A stretch of 58,284 nucleotides of DNA from Candidatus Levybacteria bacterium RIFCSPLOWO2_12_FULL_41_12 (GCA_001784155.1 MFPL01000011.1:1-58284), one strand, 5' to 3'. Positions 36,789 through 47,102 are shown, counted from the first letter of the stretch. The notes: a model not told the origin generated them from the sequence alone. A program made the numbers and translations.

Positions 36789-37821
36789 CTCTCATAGCAA
36801 GTCCAACGGCAATAGTATAATCAGAACCGTTGTCCAGTATTTCTTTGGGTACTTCCTGAGAACCTAGAACTCGCCATGGATTGGCTATTACAGCCTCTAT
36901 TCCTGTGTTGTTCGCAATAAAAAGTTCTATGCCTGAGAGCTTGGCCGTCCCTCCCGAAAGGAAAATCTGTCTAATTGGGGCGCCATCATTATATTTCTGT
37001 GTATAAAAAGCTATAGACTTTTTTACCTCCTGGATTATAGACATTAAGATGGGCTGCGTGGCCTGACCTATTTTAAGACCGAGCGCTGCCCCGGAAATTC
37101 CATAGGCTTTCTTATATTCTTCGGCCTGGGCCGACGTTAGTCCGAAATCAGCTGCAATAGCGCGATTTATGGCAGCTCCGCCCACCTGCATGGAATAAGC
37201 AAATACCATAACTCCCTCTCTTACAATAGCGATCGAAGTACTCACCGCACCAATACTTATTATTAAAGTCGGAGGAAGTTTATCCGCATCAGGACCCGAG
37301 GTAAGAGACCTAACGGTAGAGAGAATTTCTGTTTCCATAGCGGCAATTGTTAAATCCGCCATAGAAAAAATTTTCTGATATTTATTAATCAGTAGGGTAG
37401 GCGCGCCGACCATGAGAATTTGCATTTTTGAGGTAGCGTCCTTCTTGTCCGGCCTATTGAGAACATTCCAAGTCAGAGAAATACTCGAGAGAGGGACCGG
37501 GATATGCTGTTCTGCCTCCCAATAAATAGCTGATGAGAGTTCTCTGTCTGAAAGATACGGCATTTCAACTACGCTTGTGTAAACCTGATTCTCAGCCAAA
37601 GCGACATTAACTCTTTTAATAGACACTCCTGCGTCGTCTTTAATTTTCTTTATTGCCCTTGCCATTTCCTCCTCATCAAGAGGGGATTCCGACAGTATTC
37701 CTTTGGGCGGTGTAGGGGCGATCATTGCTGCGTTGAGCACATATCCGCCTTTTCCGTGCTTAAGCCAAACGAGCTTCATCGTAGTCGCACCTATGTCTAG
37801 ACCAAATACGTCTTTATTCAT
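36781..37821 (-). CDS. pilM: Type IV pilus assembly protein PilM
   Basis: FGLDIGATTMKLVWL; QMQILMVGAP-like region; IFLSGGTAKLSGIELFIA. Confidence 0.92.
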   Translation of the reverse strand: MNKDVFGLDIGATTMKLVWLKHGKGGYVLNAAMIAPTPPKGILSESPLDEEEMARAIKKIKDDAGVSIKRVNVALAENQVYTSVVEMPYLSDRELSSAIYWEAEQHIPVPLSSISLTWNVLNRPDKKDATSKMQILMVGAPTLLINKYQKIFSMADLTIAAMETEILSTVRSLTSGPDADKLPPTLIISIGAVSTSIAIVREGVMVFAYSMQVGGAAINRAIAADFGLTSAQAEEYKKAYGISGAALGLKIGQATQPILMSIIQEVKKSIAFYTQKYNDGAPIRQIFLSGGTAKLSGIELFIANNTGIEAVIANPWRVLGSQEVPKEILDNGSDYTIAVGLAMRDE

Positions 37822-38661
37822 TTATTGCGGTGAAAAAATCGAGTAAGGGAAAAGTTCTGTTGGAATTTTCGGATGCCCCTGAAATACATTAACCCTTCTT
37901 TTCGTTTCACCCGACGTACCTGTGGACTCAATTAGATTTCCTTGCTGTGGCAGTATTGCGGTCGATTTCACGGCTATTTTACCATCATGGTAAATGGGGA
38001 TTATTCTCGTGATAAGCCCATTGGTTATGGTTATGGGAGGAGTCTTCCACTTAAAAGTGTAATTTTTCCCAGCTATGTCTACTTGTACGCCTCCAGTTGA
38101 TAGGGCGGGGGTAAAATTATTCTGGCCTACCCTAGGGCAAGCATCATATGCATACCTTTGAAGAGACGGAGTAGTTTTGGGACCAGTTATTACGGCAATT
38201 TCCAAAGCAGGAGCAGTTGCATCACAAGTGTTTCCGGTATCGCCCCAGTAAATTGTTAGAGTCGTTGACAGGGGAGGAGTAAAGATTATACTTTCATCAG
38301 TTGAGTAGTTAGAAAGCCAAACATCAGCGCCATCGTCTTTGGGAACCGCATTTCCACCGTTAAGGAAAAAGCTCGCTCCCGATATTGCGGTAACTTTTGT
38401 ACTGTAAGTAGTATTATTCGATCCAAGATTTCTGTCTCCTGCAGGCGCTGTGCCTAACTTTAAAGCTTGTTCAACTCCTGCTTCTGCGGCAGCAAGAGCT
38501 TTTTGAGACTCTGCCTCCTCTGTGGAAGTCCGAAGATTAGTGACACTTCGTGAGATTAGTGAAAGGCCTACTGTAAGCGCAACTATCATTACCAAAACAA
38601 CGATGAGAAGAACTTGGCCTTTTTGTCTTTCCCAATGCTTATCCGGGCAGAGAACTACCAT
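37822..38661 (-). CDS. PilX-like minor pilus protein
   Basis: KGQVLLIVVLVMIVALTVGLSLISRSVTNLRTSTEEAESQKALAAAEAGVEQAL. Confidence 0.7.
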   Translation of the reverse strand: MVVLCPDKHWERQKGQVLLIVVLVMIVALTVGLSLISRSVTNLRTSTEEAESQKALAAAEAGVEQALKLGTAPAGDRNLGSNNTTYSTKVTAISGASFFLNGGNAVPKDDGADVWLSNYSTDESIIFTPPLSTTLTIYWGDTGNTCDATAPALEIAVITGPKTTPSLQRYAYDACPRVGQNNFTPALSTGGVQVDIAGKNYTFKWKTPPITITNGLITRIIPIYHDGKIAVKSTAILPQQGNLIESTGTSGETKRRVNVFQGHPKIPTELFPYSIFSPQ

Positions 38662-38708
38662 AATTTAAGAGTAACAGGGGAGGATTTACCTGTCAAGTCA
38701 AATTGATC

Positions 38709-39329
38709 CTATTTGTTAAGATTTCTGAAAGTTGCTGATGTCTGAAATTCGGCGGATGATTTTTTTTCAAAGAATGAAGTGTCATCGCCTTTTTGAGAAA
38801 GCTTGAAGTAAATACCTATCGTAGGCGTGTCTGTTTCAACATTCTGTGTGCAAGTGAAGTAGCATAAACCGGACTCTATTCTTACCGTATCCGTATCAAA
38901 AAGTGAGACTGGGGTAGAGGCTCCTGTCTTCTGGTATAAAGATTCTACAGAAGAGATGGTCTTGCAAGAAAATATTGACTCGATACTGTCTAGATCTGTA
39001 ATTTTAAGGTATTTATACTGCACGGTTGGCGGGGCAGGGGTTATGCCATATATCGAGCAATTTGTTTCATACACTCCTATGCCTGTTGTGCTTACCCCGT
39101 TGAAGGTTTTCGCAAACTTTATCTCTCTTGAGACTTTTGAAATTGCAGAATTACCGTTTTGCCTAACAGCATCAGTAACGCTGGTTTTGCTGACTCCTCT
39201 TAATGAGGAGAAAAGAATTGCTGTGATTATAGAAGAAACTGCAATTACTACAATACTTACCGCCAAAAGCTCTATCATTGTAAATCCGGCACCGCTTTTT
39301 ATTTTTGAATTTAGAATTTTATTATTCAT
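38709..39329 (-). CDS. Prepilin-type protein
   Basis: GAGFTMIELLAVSIVVIAVSSIITAIL. Confidence 0.8.
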   Translation of the reverse strand: MNNKILNSKIKSGAGFTMIELLAVSIVVIAVSSIITAILFSSLRGVSKTSVTDAVRQNGNSAISKVSREIKFAKTFNGVSTTGIGVYETNCSIYGITPAPPTVQYKYLKITDLDSIESIFSCKTISSVESLYQKTGASTPVSLFDTDTVRIESGLCYFTCTQNVETDTPTIGIYFKLSQKGDDTSFFEKKSSAEFQTSATFRNLNK

Positions 39330-39834
39330 AAAAAATCCCTTCGGATTTAGACGGATTATAATCGGTGAGACAAGACCTCAGCTCTACTTTATGACAATAT
39401 GGACTACCTACAGCTACAGTGCATTTATTGTCTGCCCATTGAACTGTTACGATAATCTTGGTATTGCCGCTACAATCTGTATTTCCGTGTGTGATGTTGA
39501 CTTCTCTTTCAAATATATCTACTCTTTGCTCTTCGGGACATCTCCCGGGATTTGGAAGAACAAGAAGTTGTAAAGTCAAATCTGGACCCAAACAATAATC
39601 CCCTTGCTGAGAGAGGTCGAAAAACGATACCTGTGATTGAGATATTCTTTTTACGGTCTCTATTCCTTCCTGCGCGTATTGAGTGGCCTGATTTTGGTTT
39701 CTCGTAAAAATGGCATTGTTTAGGGAAGAGATAACTACTACTGTAATAGCACCTATTATAGTCACGGCAATGCTTAAAGAAACCAAAGCTTCAATAAGAG
39801 TCTGTCCTTTTTGACTTTTAAACGCTCTTAACAT
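39322..39834 (-). CDS. Prepilin-type protein (PilV-like)
   Basis: QKGQTLIEALVSLSIAVTIIGAITVVVISS. Confidence 0.75.
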   Translation of the reverse strand: MLRAFKSQKGQTLIEALVSLSIAVTIIGAITVVVISSLNNAIFTRNQNQATQYAQEGIETVKRISQSQVSFFDLSQQGDYCLGPDLTLQLLVLPNPGRCPEEQRVDIFEREVNITHGNTDCSGNTKIIVTVQWADNKCTVAVGSPYCHKVELRSCLTDYNPSKSEGIFYE

Positions 39835-40361
39835 CCGCTCTTGACAGTAACAATTCCAAGGTTACTTAATGTGATTAATTTTTCATCCAGACCGTAGCCT
39901 AGAAGACAAATTGACCCGCCGTTAACTGTCTTTGAAAATAAAGGGTAGAAGAAAGTTTCAGTCCCATCCGATGCGATTACACTACTTATCTTTATATTTG
40001 TGGGTAAAGTAATGCTTGTAATCATCTCCTCTGTTAAGTCTGTGCCGTCTCCGCTTGAACATCTCGCACTAAGGGTGAGCTTGCTATTTGAACCGTCTAC
40101 CTCCACCTCGTAGCCATCCAAAACGGCGGGTTGGCTGCACGACGCCTTTGGCTTTACCTGAGAAAGGGAGTTGGACTTGGCTTGATTTAGCAAATTTACT
40201 ACATTTGATACCGATCCGCTTAGCTGCTGGGTCCTATCGTAGTTAACAAAAGACACTATTCCTATGGTAGCAAGTATAGAAATCACAGAAATAACCACAA
40301 TAAGCTCTATTAGAGTAAAACCGTTATTTAAGACTCGGGGTTTTAATTTTGGCAGTCTCAT
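39828..40361 (-). CDS. Prepilin-type protein (GspH/FimT-like)
   Basis: NNGFTLIELIVVISVISILATIGIVSFVNY. Confidence 0.82.
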   Translation of the reverse strand: MRLPKLKPRVLNNGFTLIELIVVISVISILATIGIVSFVNYDRTQQLSGSVSNVVNLLNQAKSNSLSQVKPKASCSQPAVLDGYEVEVDGSNSKLTLSARCSSGDGTDLTEEMITSITLPTNIKISSVIASDGTETFFYPLFSKTVNGGSICLLGYGLDEKLITLSNLGIVTVKSGC

Positions 40362-40933
40362 AAATCGGTAAGAACATAATATTTTCCGTTGGGAGCTGTG
40401 CCACAGTTTGTTGGAGCTCCCGTTGGAGGAGTTAGAGTAATGTCTTTATCATTAGAATTTTCTAAACACGCAACTAGATCGTAGCCATTTAAGTTAATCG
40501 CGTAATAGTAATTGCCACTATTGTATGCCGTAGTACCCAGGGGATCTGATGGGATTTTCTTCATATATATTGTTGTGCAGGTTGGGGCGTTACCCAATGC
40601 TGTGCTAGACGAACAGTTCTTAAGTCCTGGCGAGGTTGGGGGATAGCTTCCTACATCTGCTCGATAAAGCTCCAATGCCGACTGAATCTGTCGAAGATTT
40701 GATTTTCGCTGTGCGTCCCTGCTTCGCTCTCTTACTCCCAGAAAATTTGCCATAAGAAGAGTTGAGAGAACACCTATTATCGCAATTACTATTAGAAGCT
40801 CGACAAGAGTAAACCCCTTATCCGAATTTCCAATTTTTCCCGCCTCAGCGGGATCCCGCATTTGCGTGGACAATTTCCCCCACTTCACCCAAGCTTTGCG
40901 AGGCGAGCAATTTCCAATTAATTTCTTATTCAT
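40358..40933 (-). CDS. Type IV pilin with 28-aa insertion in its leader
   Basis: DKGFTLVELLIVIAIIGVLSTLLMANFLGVRERSRDAQRKSNLRQIQSALELY. Confidence 0.88.
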   Translation of the reverse strand: MNKKLIGNCSPRKAWVKWGKLSTQMRDPAEAGKIGNSDKGFTLVELLIVIAIIGVLSTLLMANFLGVRERSRDAQRKSNLRQIQSALELYRADVGSYPPTSPGLKNCSSSTALGNAPTCTTIYMKKIPSDPLGTTAYNSGNYYYAINLNGYDLVACLENSNDKDITLTPPTGAPTNCGTAPNGKYYVLTDL

Positions 40934-40953
40934 TATTCTTTAATCAATTTAGG

Positions 40954-41571
40954 CTATGGCGAAACATTCGAGCTGGATACTCCGTAATTACAAACGCCTC
41001 CGCAAGCATTCTGCATATTTATGCTTCCTGCACTAGGATCCGAGCATGCATTATTTATTCCCGAGCAAACGCCTGGGTCCTTGCTCCCTCTTTCAAGACT
41101 AACGTATAAATAATACGACTGCCCCTCGGAATAATATATATAGTTATAGCCTCCTTTGGGATCTTCTGGTAAAGTGCTCATGTAAGGAGCCCAAGACTTT
41201 CCCCAATCTTTGATGCCACTATGAAAAATTCTGTACATCGGGCTAGTTGTTGAATGCGCAGGGTACGCACCGAAGTCATTGTAGTAGACCTCTAGAGCTT
41301 TTTGGACTTGCGAAAGGTCTGATTTGCGCCTGACGTCATTTCCTTTATGTATTTGTCCTATCGGGTCAAGGGCCGCCATTACTCCTCCTATCAGGATTGC
41401 AATGAGGCCGATAACAATAACCAACTCAACTAATGTAAAGCCTTTTAAATCCCGAAGAATCGTGTCGAAGCTTTTACTATCATATCTCCAAAAAAAATGC
41501 TTAAAAGTGTTCCTAAAACCAAAAAAGGTCCGAAGGGAATTGTATCCTTTCTTAATCTCTTTTTCCCCCAT
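40954..41571 (-). CDS. Type IV pilin; true start probably near 41450 at the pilD end
   Basis: LKGFTLVELVIVIGLIAILIGGVMAALDP; annotated ORF overlaps pilD by about 127 nt. Confidence 0.82.
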   Translation of the reverse strand: MGEKEIKKGYNSLRTFFGFRNTFKHFFWRYDSKSFDTILRDLKGFTLVELVIVIGLIAILIGGVMAALDPIGQIHKGNDVRRKSDLSQVQKALEVYYNDFGAYPAHSTTSPMYRIFHSGIKDWGKSWAPYMSTLPEDPKGGYNYIYYSEGQSYYLYVSLERGSKDPGVCSGINNACSDPSAGSINMQNACGGVCNYGVSSSNVSP

Positions 41572-42221
41572 AAAACTAGTATGATGGCACTTATTCCTCC
41601 TGTCAAGAACGCAAGATAGATACCAACTAACGTATGCGGAAACCCTAAAGAAAATCCCATAAGGAGCGAGAACTTGAGGTCTCCGAGGCCTATTCCTTTG
41701 CCACGGGTAGCCAAAAATATTATAAAGAAGAAAATGAAAAGTCCTACGGCAGAGAGAAGGCTTAATACAAAGTCTGTTTTAGCAAAGAGCGAGATGTAGA
41801 CTATTACAAAAGCCAGAGTAGGGAACACTATCTTGTCCGGGATAAGCCCGTATCTGAGGTCTGAGAAGAAAATAACTACAAAAGAGCTTGATAAGACTAG
41901 GTAGAAAAGAAGGGATGGGATTAAAGTCATCTGAAAATTTGTCCATACAAAATAATAAATTCCGGCAAAAGTAGCGCCTGTCACTATTTCTACCACAGGG
42001 TAGAAGTAGGAAAGAGGAGCGCCGCAATACCTACATTTGGCAAAAAGACTCGCAAAGGAGAGGACGGGAATTAAGTCCCTCCATCCCAAAACGCTCCTGC
42101 ATGTTTCACAATAACTCCTTCCAAAAATTGACTCTCCTCTAGGAACCCTGTCTATGAGAACATTCAGAAAGCTCCCAAGGATTAGCCCGATTAGGAAAAA
42201 TGCAATGAACGAAATCAACAT
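41445..42221 (-). CDS. pilD: Prepilin peptidase
   Basis: GSFLNVLIDRVPRGESIFGRSYCETC...C-x2-C; GLGDLKFSLLMGFSLG. Confidence 0.93.
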   Translation of the reverse strand: MLISFIAFFLIGLILGSFLNVLIDRVPRGESIFGRSYCETCRSVLGWRDLIPVLSFASLFAKCRYCGAPLSYFYPVVEIVTGATFAGIYYFVWTNFQMTLIPSLLFYLVLSSSFVVIFFSDLRYGLIPDKIVFPTLAFVIVYISLFAKTDFVLSLLSAVGLFIFFFIIFLATRGKGIGLGDLKFSLLMGFSLGFPHTLVGIYLAFLTGGISAIILVLWGKKRLRKDTIPFGPFLVLGTLLSIFFGDMIVKASTRFFGI

Positions 42222-42266
42222 TAAGCTAATAATAAATCAAAAAAGAAGAGGAGAGAAGGGGGAATT

Positions 42267-42854
42267 TTACTCTGTACACCAATAGCAATTAACCCCGCCA
42301 GTAGCCTGCTGAGATTTGCAAGTTGTTCCAACTGTGCTACCCGTCGCGTCTGTATACTTGGTGGCTTTATCTTCCTGTCCTGATGTTGATTTAGGCAGAA
42401 AGCAGACTTTAACACTATTAGTGGATGCATTTGTGGTGACAAAAAGTTTATCGAGTCCAGAAACGTCTTTAAATCCATCCTTAAGCTCAGAATCACCAGA
42501 GCTATCAAGATAATTATCAATACAGGGAATCAATGTTGTTATAGTTGAACCTGCCGCAACGGGTACAGGACAGCTAGCCGCTCCCGCACTTGTAACCCAC
42601 GGGAATTCTGTATGATTTGTATAGTAACGAATATTCCCGTTCACAAACTCTGCACCGATATTCTTCATATTCGCATCAGAGCCTTTGTTAATCTGCTCAA
42701 AGGGGTTAATTGTAGCTACCATGGCAGAGATAAGGATACCCAGGATGCCGATGACGACGAGGAGTTCGATGAGGGTGAAGCCTGCCTGCCGCATGGCATG
42801 GCCTTTTTGAGAAGCTTTAAAAAGCCTTTTTAACGCTTCGGGCAGTTTTCTCAT
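42267..42854 (-). CDS. Type IV pilin with a 21-nt palindromic insertion at the cleavage site
   Basis: SQKG-HAMRQAG-FTLIELLVVIGILGILISAMVATINP. Confidence 0.85.
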   Translation of the reverse strand: MRKLPEALKRLFKASQKGHAMRQAGFTLIELLVVIGILGILISAMVATINPFEQINKGSDANMKNIGAEFVNGNIRYYTNHTEFPWVTSAGAASCPVPVAAGSTITTLIPCIDNYLDSSGDSELKDGFKDVSGLDKLFVTTNASTNSVKVCFLPKSTSGQEDKATKYTDATGSTVGTTCKSQQATGGVNCYWCTE

Positions 42855-42920
42855 GTATATACATATCGTACCTAAATAAAAAACGTATTGTCAAGTGGTA
42901 GTTTTTTGCTTGCCTGCCCC

Positions 42921-44120
42921 CTACTGAATTGAAGAAACCAAACTGTAGATTGGGGTGATGACAGAAATTATCAAGAATGCAACTCCGATACCTAAAACTA
43001 TCATAATAAAAGGCTCCATCGCAGTAGTTAGCGTCTTAACGAGCTGGTTTACTTCATTTTCAAAGTATTCAGAAGCCCTAATAAGCGTCTCGTCTAATTT
43101 TCCCGTTTCTTCTCCTATTTTTACTAGCTGCACCAGAAGTTGAGGAAACATGGGGTAGACTGACATCGAGTCGCCTATTCCCACGCCCTTTTCAATTTTC
43201 TTAGCAATATCTTTTATAGCCATCTCGTAGATTTTATTGTTAGCTACATCTGCTGTCTGTAAAAGAGACTGGACGACTGAAGTACCCGTTCCGACGAGAA
43301 GCCCAAATGTTCTTGAAAATTCAGCTAAGATGGACTGCTTTATGAGCTTCCCAAAGACTGGGAAACGAAGAATCAAATTATCGGATGCCAGTCTCCCCCC
43401 TTCAGTTTTTCTCCATCTGCGAAAGGCATAAATAATAGCGCCTCCTGCCAGAAGTATAATCGGCCAGAAGGTCCTGACAAATCCCGAAAGCCCCATAATT
43501 ATGCGTGTAGGTAAGGGGAGGGGAACGTTAAGATTCTGGTAAAGGGTAGCGAGCTGCGGCATAACAAAAATCATCATTATAAAAATGACAATAATCATCA
43601 TTATGACAACTACAGCCGGGTACATTAGCGCAGATTTTATGGTTGAGCGAAGCTTTTGCTGCTTTTCCAAGTTATCAGCGAGCCGGAGTAGAACTTTATC
43701 CAAGAGACCCGATGATTCACCGGCTCTAACGATAGAGATATAGATCGGCGAAAAAACCTTCGGGTGCTTCTCAATGGCTTTTGAGAAAGACGAACCTTCT
43801 TGAATATCTGCTATCAAAGCATTTACGACTTCAATCATTGAGGGATTTGATATCTGTTCTTTAAGGATATCGAGGCTTCTGGAAAGAGTTATTCCCGCCG
43901 TAATCATGGACGATAGCTGTCTGGTAAACAACACGACGTCTTTTGATTTAACTTTCTTTTTGAAGGGAAGATATTGAGCCAGTCTTTCACTTTGACTTAT
44001 TTGTACAGGAATAAGTTGCCTACCCCGAAGATAGGCTGCTGCTTCATTTACGTCTTTTGCGTCAATTACTCCTCTTACTGTTTTTCCGTCTTTTGTTACA
44101 GCCTTATATGTGAGTTTCAT
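42921..44120 (-). CDS. pilC: Type IV pilus inner-membrane platform protein PilC
   Basis: FTRQLSSMITAGITLSRSLDIL; GTGTSVVQSLLQTADVANNKIYE. Confidence 0.94.
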   Translation of the reverse strand: MKLTYKAVTKDGKTVRGVIDAKDVNEAAAYLRGRQLIPVQISQSERLAQYLPFKKKVKSKDVVLFTRQLSSMITAGITLSRSLDILKEQISNPSMIEVVNALIADIQEGSSFSKAIEKHPKVFSPIYISIVRAGESSGLLDKVLLRLADNLEKQQKLRSTIKSALMYPAVVVIMMIIVIFIMMIFVMPQLATLYQNLNVPLPLPTRIIMGLSGFVRTFWPIILLAGGAIIYAFRRWRKTEGGRLASDNLILRFPVFGKLIKQSILAEFSRTFGLLVGTGTSVVQSLLQTADVANNKIYEMAIKDIAKKIEKGVGIGDSMSVYPMFPQLLVQLVKIGEETGKLDETLIRASEYFENEVNQLVKTLTTAMEPFIMIVLGIGVAFLIISVITPIYSLVSSIQ

Positions 44121-44125
44121 AGCCT

Positions 44126-45193
44126 TTAACCGGTCATTCGAAGAAGATCATCGGGACGAATTGCATAGCTTTTAGCGGTCTCAAGGCTTATGTTTCCTGA
44201 AAGCACCAGGGAAGCGAGGGATGTCTCAAGAGTCGTCATCCCCACATCCTGAGAGGTCTGGATAACAGAATCTATAAGGTGTGTCTTTCCCTCTCTTATG
44301 TTATTCGCTATTGCACCAGTTCCAACCAAGACTTCAACAGCCGGTACGCGTCCTCCATTTATTTGAGGTATAAGTCGCTGGGAAACTATTCCCTTAAGTG
44401 TGGCTGCGAGCTGCACGCGAATTTGCGGCTGCTGATCTGTAGGAAACGTGTCTATAATTCTATCAATCGTCTGGCTTGCTGAATTCGTATGAAGAGTGGA
44501 GAAAACCAAATGTCCGGTTTCAGCGATTGTTATGGCCGCCGAAATGGTTTCGGGATCTCTCATTTCTCCAATCAAAACTACGTCAGGATCCTCGCGAAGT
44601 GTGGCGCGAAGAGCCAAACCCCAGGAATGAGTGTCTATGTTCATTTCTCTTTGTGAAATAATACTTTTTCCTGGCGGATAAACGTACTCTATTGGATCTT
44701 CAATCGTAAGAATATGGTCTGGTTTATTGAGATTTATCTCGTTTATTATTGCCGCTAGAGTTGTCGACTTTCCGTGTCCCGTGGGTCCTGTAACCAGAAC
44801 AAATCCCTGTTTTAAACCTGCAAATGTATGACAAATTTTGGGAAGTTTTAAATCTTCAATCGTCCTTATGTTGGGCTGTAAAAATCTAAAAGCGCCCGAT
44901 ACAAAACCTTTTTGAAAATAAAGATTAGTACGAAATCTTCCCGCGAGCACACCCTGTCCTCCTCCAAATCCAAAGGAAAAATCAAGCTCCTTATTCGTCA
45001 GAAAATATTCCTTCTGGTCGGGTTTCAAAAGCGAAAAAATCATTTCCTCAAGAACCTCGTGCGTCAGGGCAGGGTAGTTGGTGAGATAGTGGAGGGTTCC
45101 GTCAATCCTTATAGTAGGCGGAATACCTATAAGAAGGTGAAGGTCTGATGCATTATTTTTTATGGTAAGAGTTAAAAGTTCTTGTATAGTCAT
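44126..45193 (-). CDS. pilT: Pilus retraction ATPase PilT
   Basis: SDLHLLIGIPPTIRIDGTL; LVTGPTGHGKSTTLAAIINEIN; EDPDVVLIGEMRDPET. Confidence 0.95.
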   Translation of the reverse strand: MTIQELLTLTIKNNASDLHLLIGIPPTIRIDGTLHYLTNYPALTHEVLEEMIFSLLKPDQKEYFLTNKELDFSFGFGGGQGVLAGRFRTNLYFQKGFVSGAFRFLQPNIRTIEDLKLPKICHTFAGLKQGFVLVTGPTGHGKSTTLAAIINEINLNKPDHILTIEDPIEYVYPPGKSIISQREMNIDTHSWGLALRATLREDPDVVLIGEMRDPETISAAITIAETGHLVFSTLHTNSASQTIDRIIDTFPTDQQPQIRVQLAATLKGIVSQRLIPQINGGRVPAVEVLVGTGAIANNIREGKTHLIDSVIQTSQDVGMTTLETSLASLVLSGNISLETAKSYAIRPDDLLRMTG

Positions 45194-45195
45194 AT

Positions 45196-46953
45196 CTATT
45201 CCTGAGCAACGCGGAGAACCTCCTCAATCGTGGTTACTCCCTGAATTACTTTTAAATATCCGTCCTGTTTCATCGTAATCATACCCTCTAGAACTGCCTC
45301 TTTCTCTACAGCTACGCTCTCGGGATGCTCAAGAATCAAGCTCGCAATTTTTTGTGACACAGGAAGGACCTCAAAAACTCCTATTCTGCCTAAGTATCCG
45401 GAACCTCCGCACTCGCCACAACCTTTTCCGCGGTATAACTGTACTTGCTGATTCGCAGGGAACAGTCTTCCCAGGTTTTTCTTTAACTCTTCTACAATTT
45501 GGGCAGACGGAGCATAAGACTCTTTACAATTAGGGCAAATTTGTCTGACAATTCTTTGTCCCACAACGGCGTTCATAACGGAAGATAAAAGAAAAGTTTC
45601 GGCTCCCAGATCTATAAGACGAGGCAGGGCTCCGGCGGCAGAGGAAGTGTGAAGAGTAGAAAAGACCAAATGACCTGTAAGCGCAGCCTGAATGGCGAGC
45701 TCTGTTGTTTCTTTGTCTCTAATTTCTCCAACCAGAATAATGTTGGGGTCTTGTCTTAAAAATGACCTAAGCCCTGTAGCAAAAGTTAGGCCAATTGCTG
45801 GGTTAATCTGAACCTGATTCACGCCAGATATCTGATATTCGACAGGATCTTCAAGCGTCATTATGTTAACCCTCGGAGTATTTAGTTTTGCAAGAACGGA
45901 ATATAAAGTACTAGTTTTCCCCGAACCCGTCGGTCCACAAACTATGATAATTCCGTGCGGGCGGAGAATATTTGTCTCAAGATTTTTTAAGGAAACGCCA
46001 TTGAGTCCTAAATCCTGAAGTGAGGGTACACCTCCTGATTTCCTGAGAAGCCTTATTACAATCTTTTCACCATATACCGTAGGGAGAACAGATATACGAA
46101 GGTCTACCTCTTTCTCCTGTGCTTTAAAGTTGAACCGTCCGTCCTGAGGAGTCCTGTGCTCGTCTATTTTCATGTCTGAGAGAATTTTTATTCTTGAGAT
46201 TACCGACTCCTGAACTGTTTTAGGAAGAGACAATCGATCATATAGGATTCCATCGATTCTATAACGAACACGTATTCTATCTTCCTGCGGCTCTATGTGG
46301 ACATCTGAGGCTCTCGAACTGAGCGCATACTCAAGTATTGTTGAGACTATCTTTGCAATGGGAGCCTCCTTTATGATTTGGGAAATCTGAGTGCTGTCAA
46401 TAGTCTTTGTCTCGTTAAATTCTTCCGTCTCTTTTAGTGCCTCACCGACCTCTCCAACAATCTCCTGTCTATATTGCTCGTTGATCGCGCGCACCACATC
46501 GTTAGGGGAGGCAGCAAAGGTTTTTATATTAAGACGGGTTTTTTGCTTTACAAAGGATAAAGCATCGAGGTCCACGGGATTTGCCATTGCAACAGACAGG
46601 GTCTGAGTCTTTTCGTCAAACAAAAAAGGTATTAAATTAAATCGCTCGACGACCGCGCGCGGTATATAACTTAGAGCCTGGGGTGAGAAAGAAGTGTTAG
46701 ACAGGGAAATAAAAGGAATGCCTAAAAGCTTTGCTTTGGCTTCGGACAATTTTTCTTCGCTTACTAGATTTAAGGACTGGATAATCGCTTCCTCCGGAGT
46801 TCCCTGCGTGGCGCTTCTTACTTTTATATCAGAGTACTGAGTCTGATTGATAATACCTTCAGCGAATAATATATCGCTTAGGCTCGTAACGCTATTTGTC
46901 GTTGTAGCTTGGGGCATTACTATTATAGTAGGAGATTGCATATAAAATTTCAA
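45196..46953 (-). CDS. pilB: Type IV pilus assembly ATPase PilB/GspE
   Basis: ASDVHIEPQEDRIRVRYRIDG; GPTGSGKTSTLYSVL; CPNCKESY...CGECGGSGY. Confidence 0.95.
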   Translation of the reverse strand: MKFYMQSPTIIVMPQATTTNSVTSLSDILFAEGIINQTQYSDIKVRSATQGTPEEAIIQSLNLVSEEKLSEAKAKLLGIPFISLSNTSFSPQALSYIPRAVVERFNLIPFLFDEKTQTLSVAMANPVDLDALSFVKQKTRLNIKTFAASPNDVVRAINEQYRQEIVGEVGEALKETEEFNETKTIDSTQISQIIKEAPIAKIVSTILEYALSSRASDVHIEPQEDRIRVRYRIDGILYDRLSLPKTVQESVISRIKILSDMKIDEHRTPQDGRFNFKAQEKEVDLRISVLPTVYGEKIVIRLLRKSGGVPSLQDLGLNGVSLKNLETNILRPHGIIIVCGPTGSGKTSTLYSVLAKLNTPRVNIMTLEDPVEYQISGVNQVQINPAIGLTFATGLRSFLRQDPNIILVGEIRDKETTELAIQAALTGHLVFSTLHTSSAAGALPRLIDLGAETFLLSSVMNAVVGQRIVRQICPNCKESYAPSAQIVEELKKNLGRLFPANQQVQLYRGKGCGECGGSGYLGRIGVFEVLPVSQKIASLILEHPESVAVEKEAVLEGMITMKQDGYLKVIQGVTTIEEVLRVAQE

Positions 46954-47102
46954 ATAGCAAACAGCAAATCTGATAGAATATAACGCGCGGGGAGCTTTGC
47001 AAAATTTTCGCCACGTACGTCAGCGACGAAGATTATACGGATAAACAAACTTTATTCGCGCAGGCAGTAAGAAAGTTTTAGCAAGCGACCTCAGCGCTGA
47101 CC

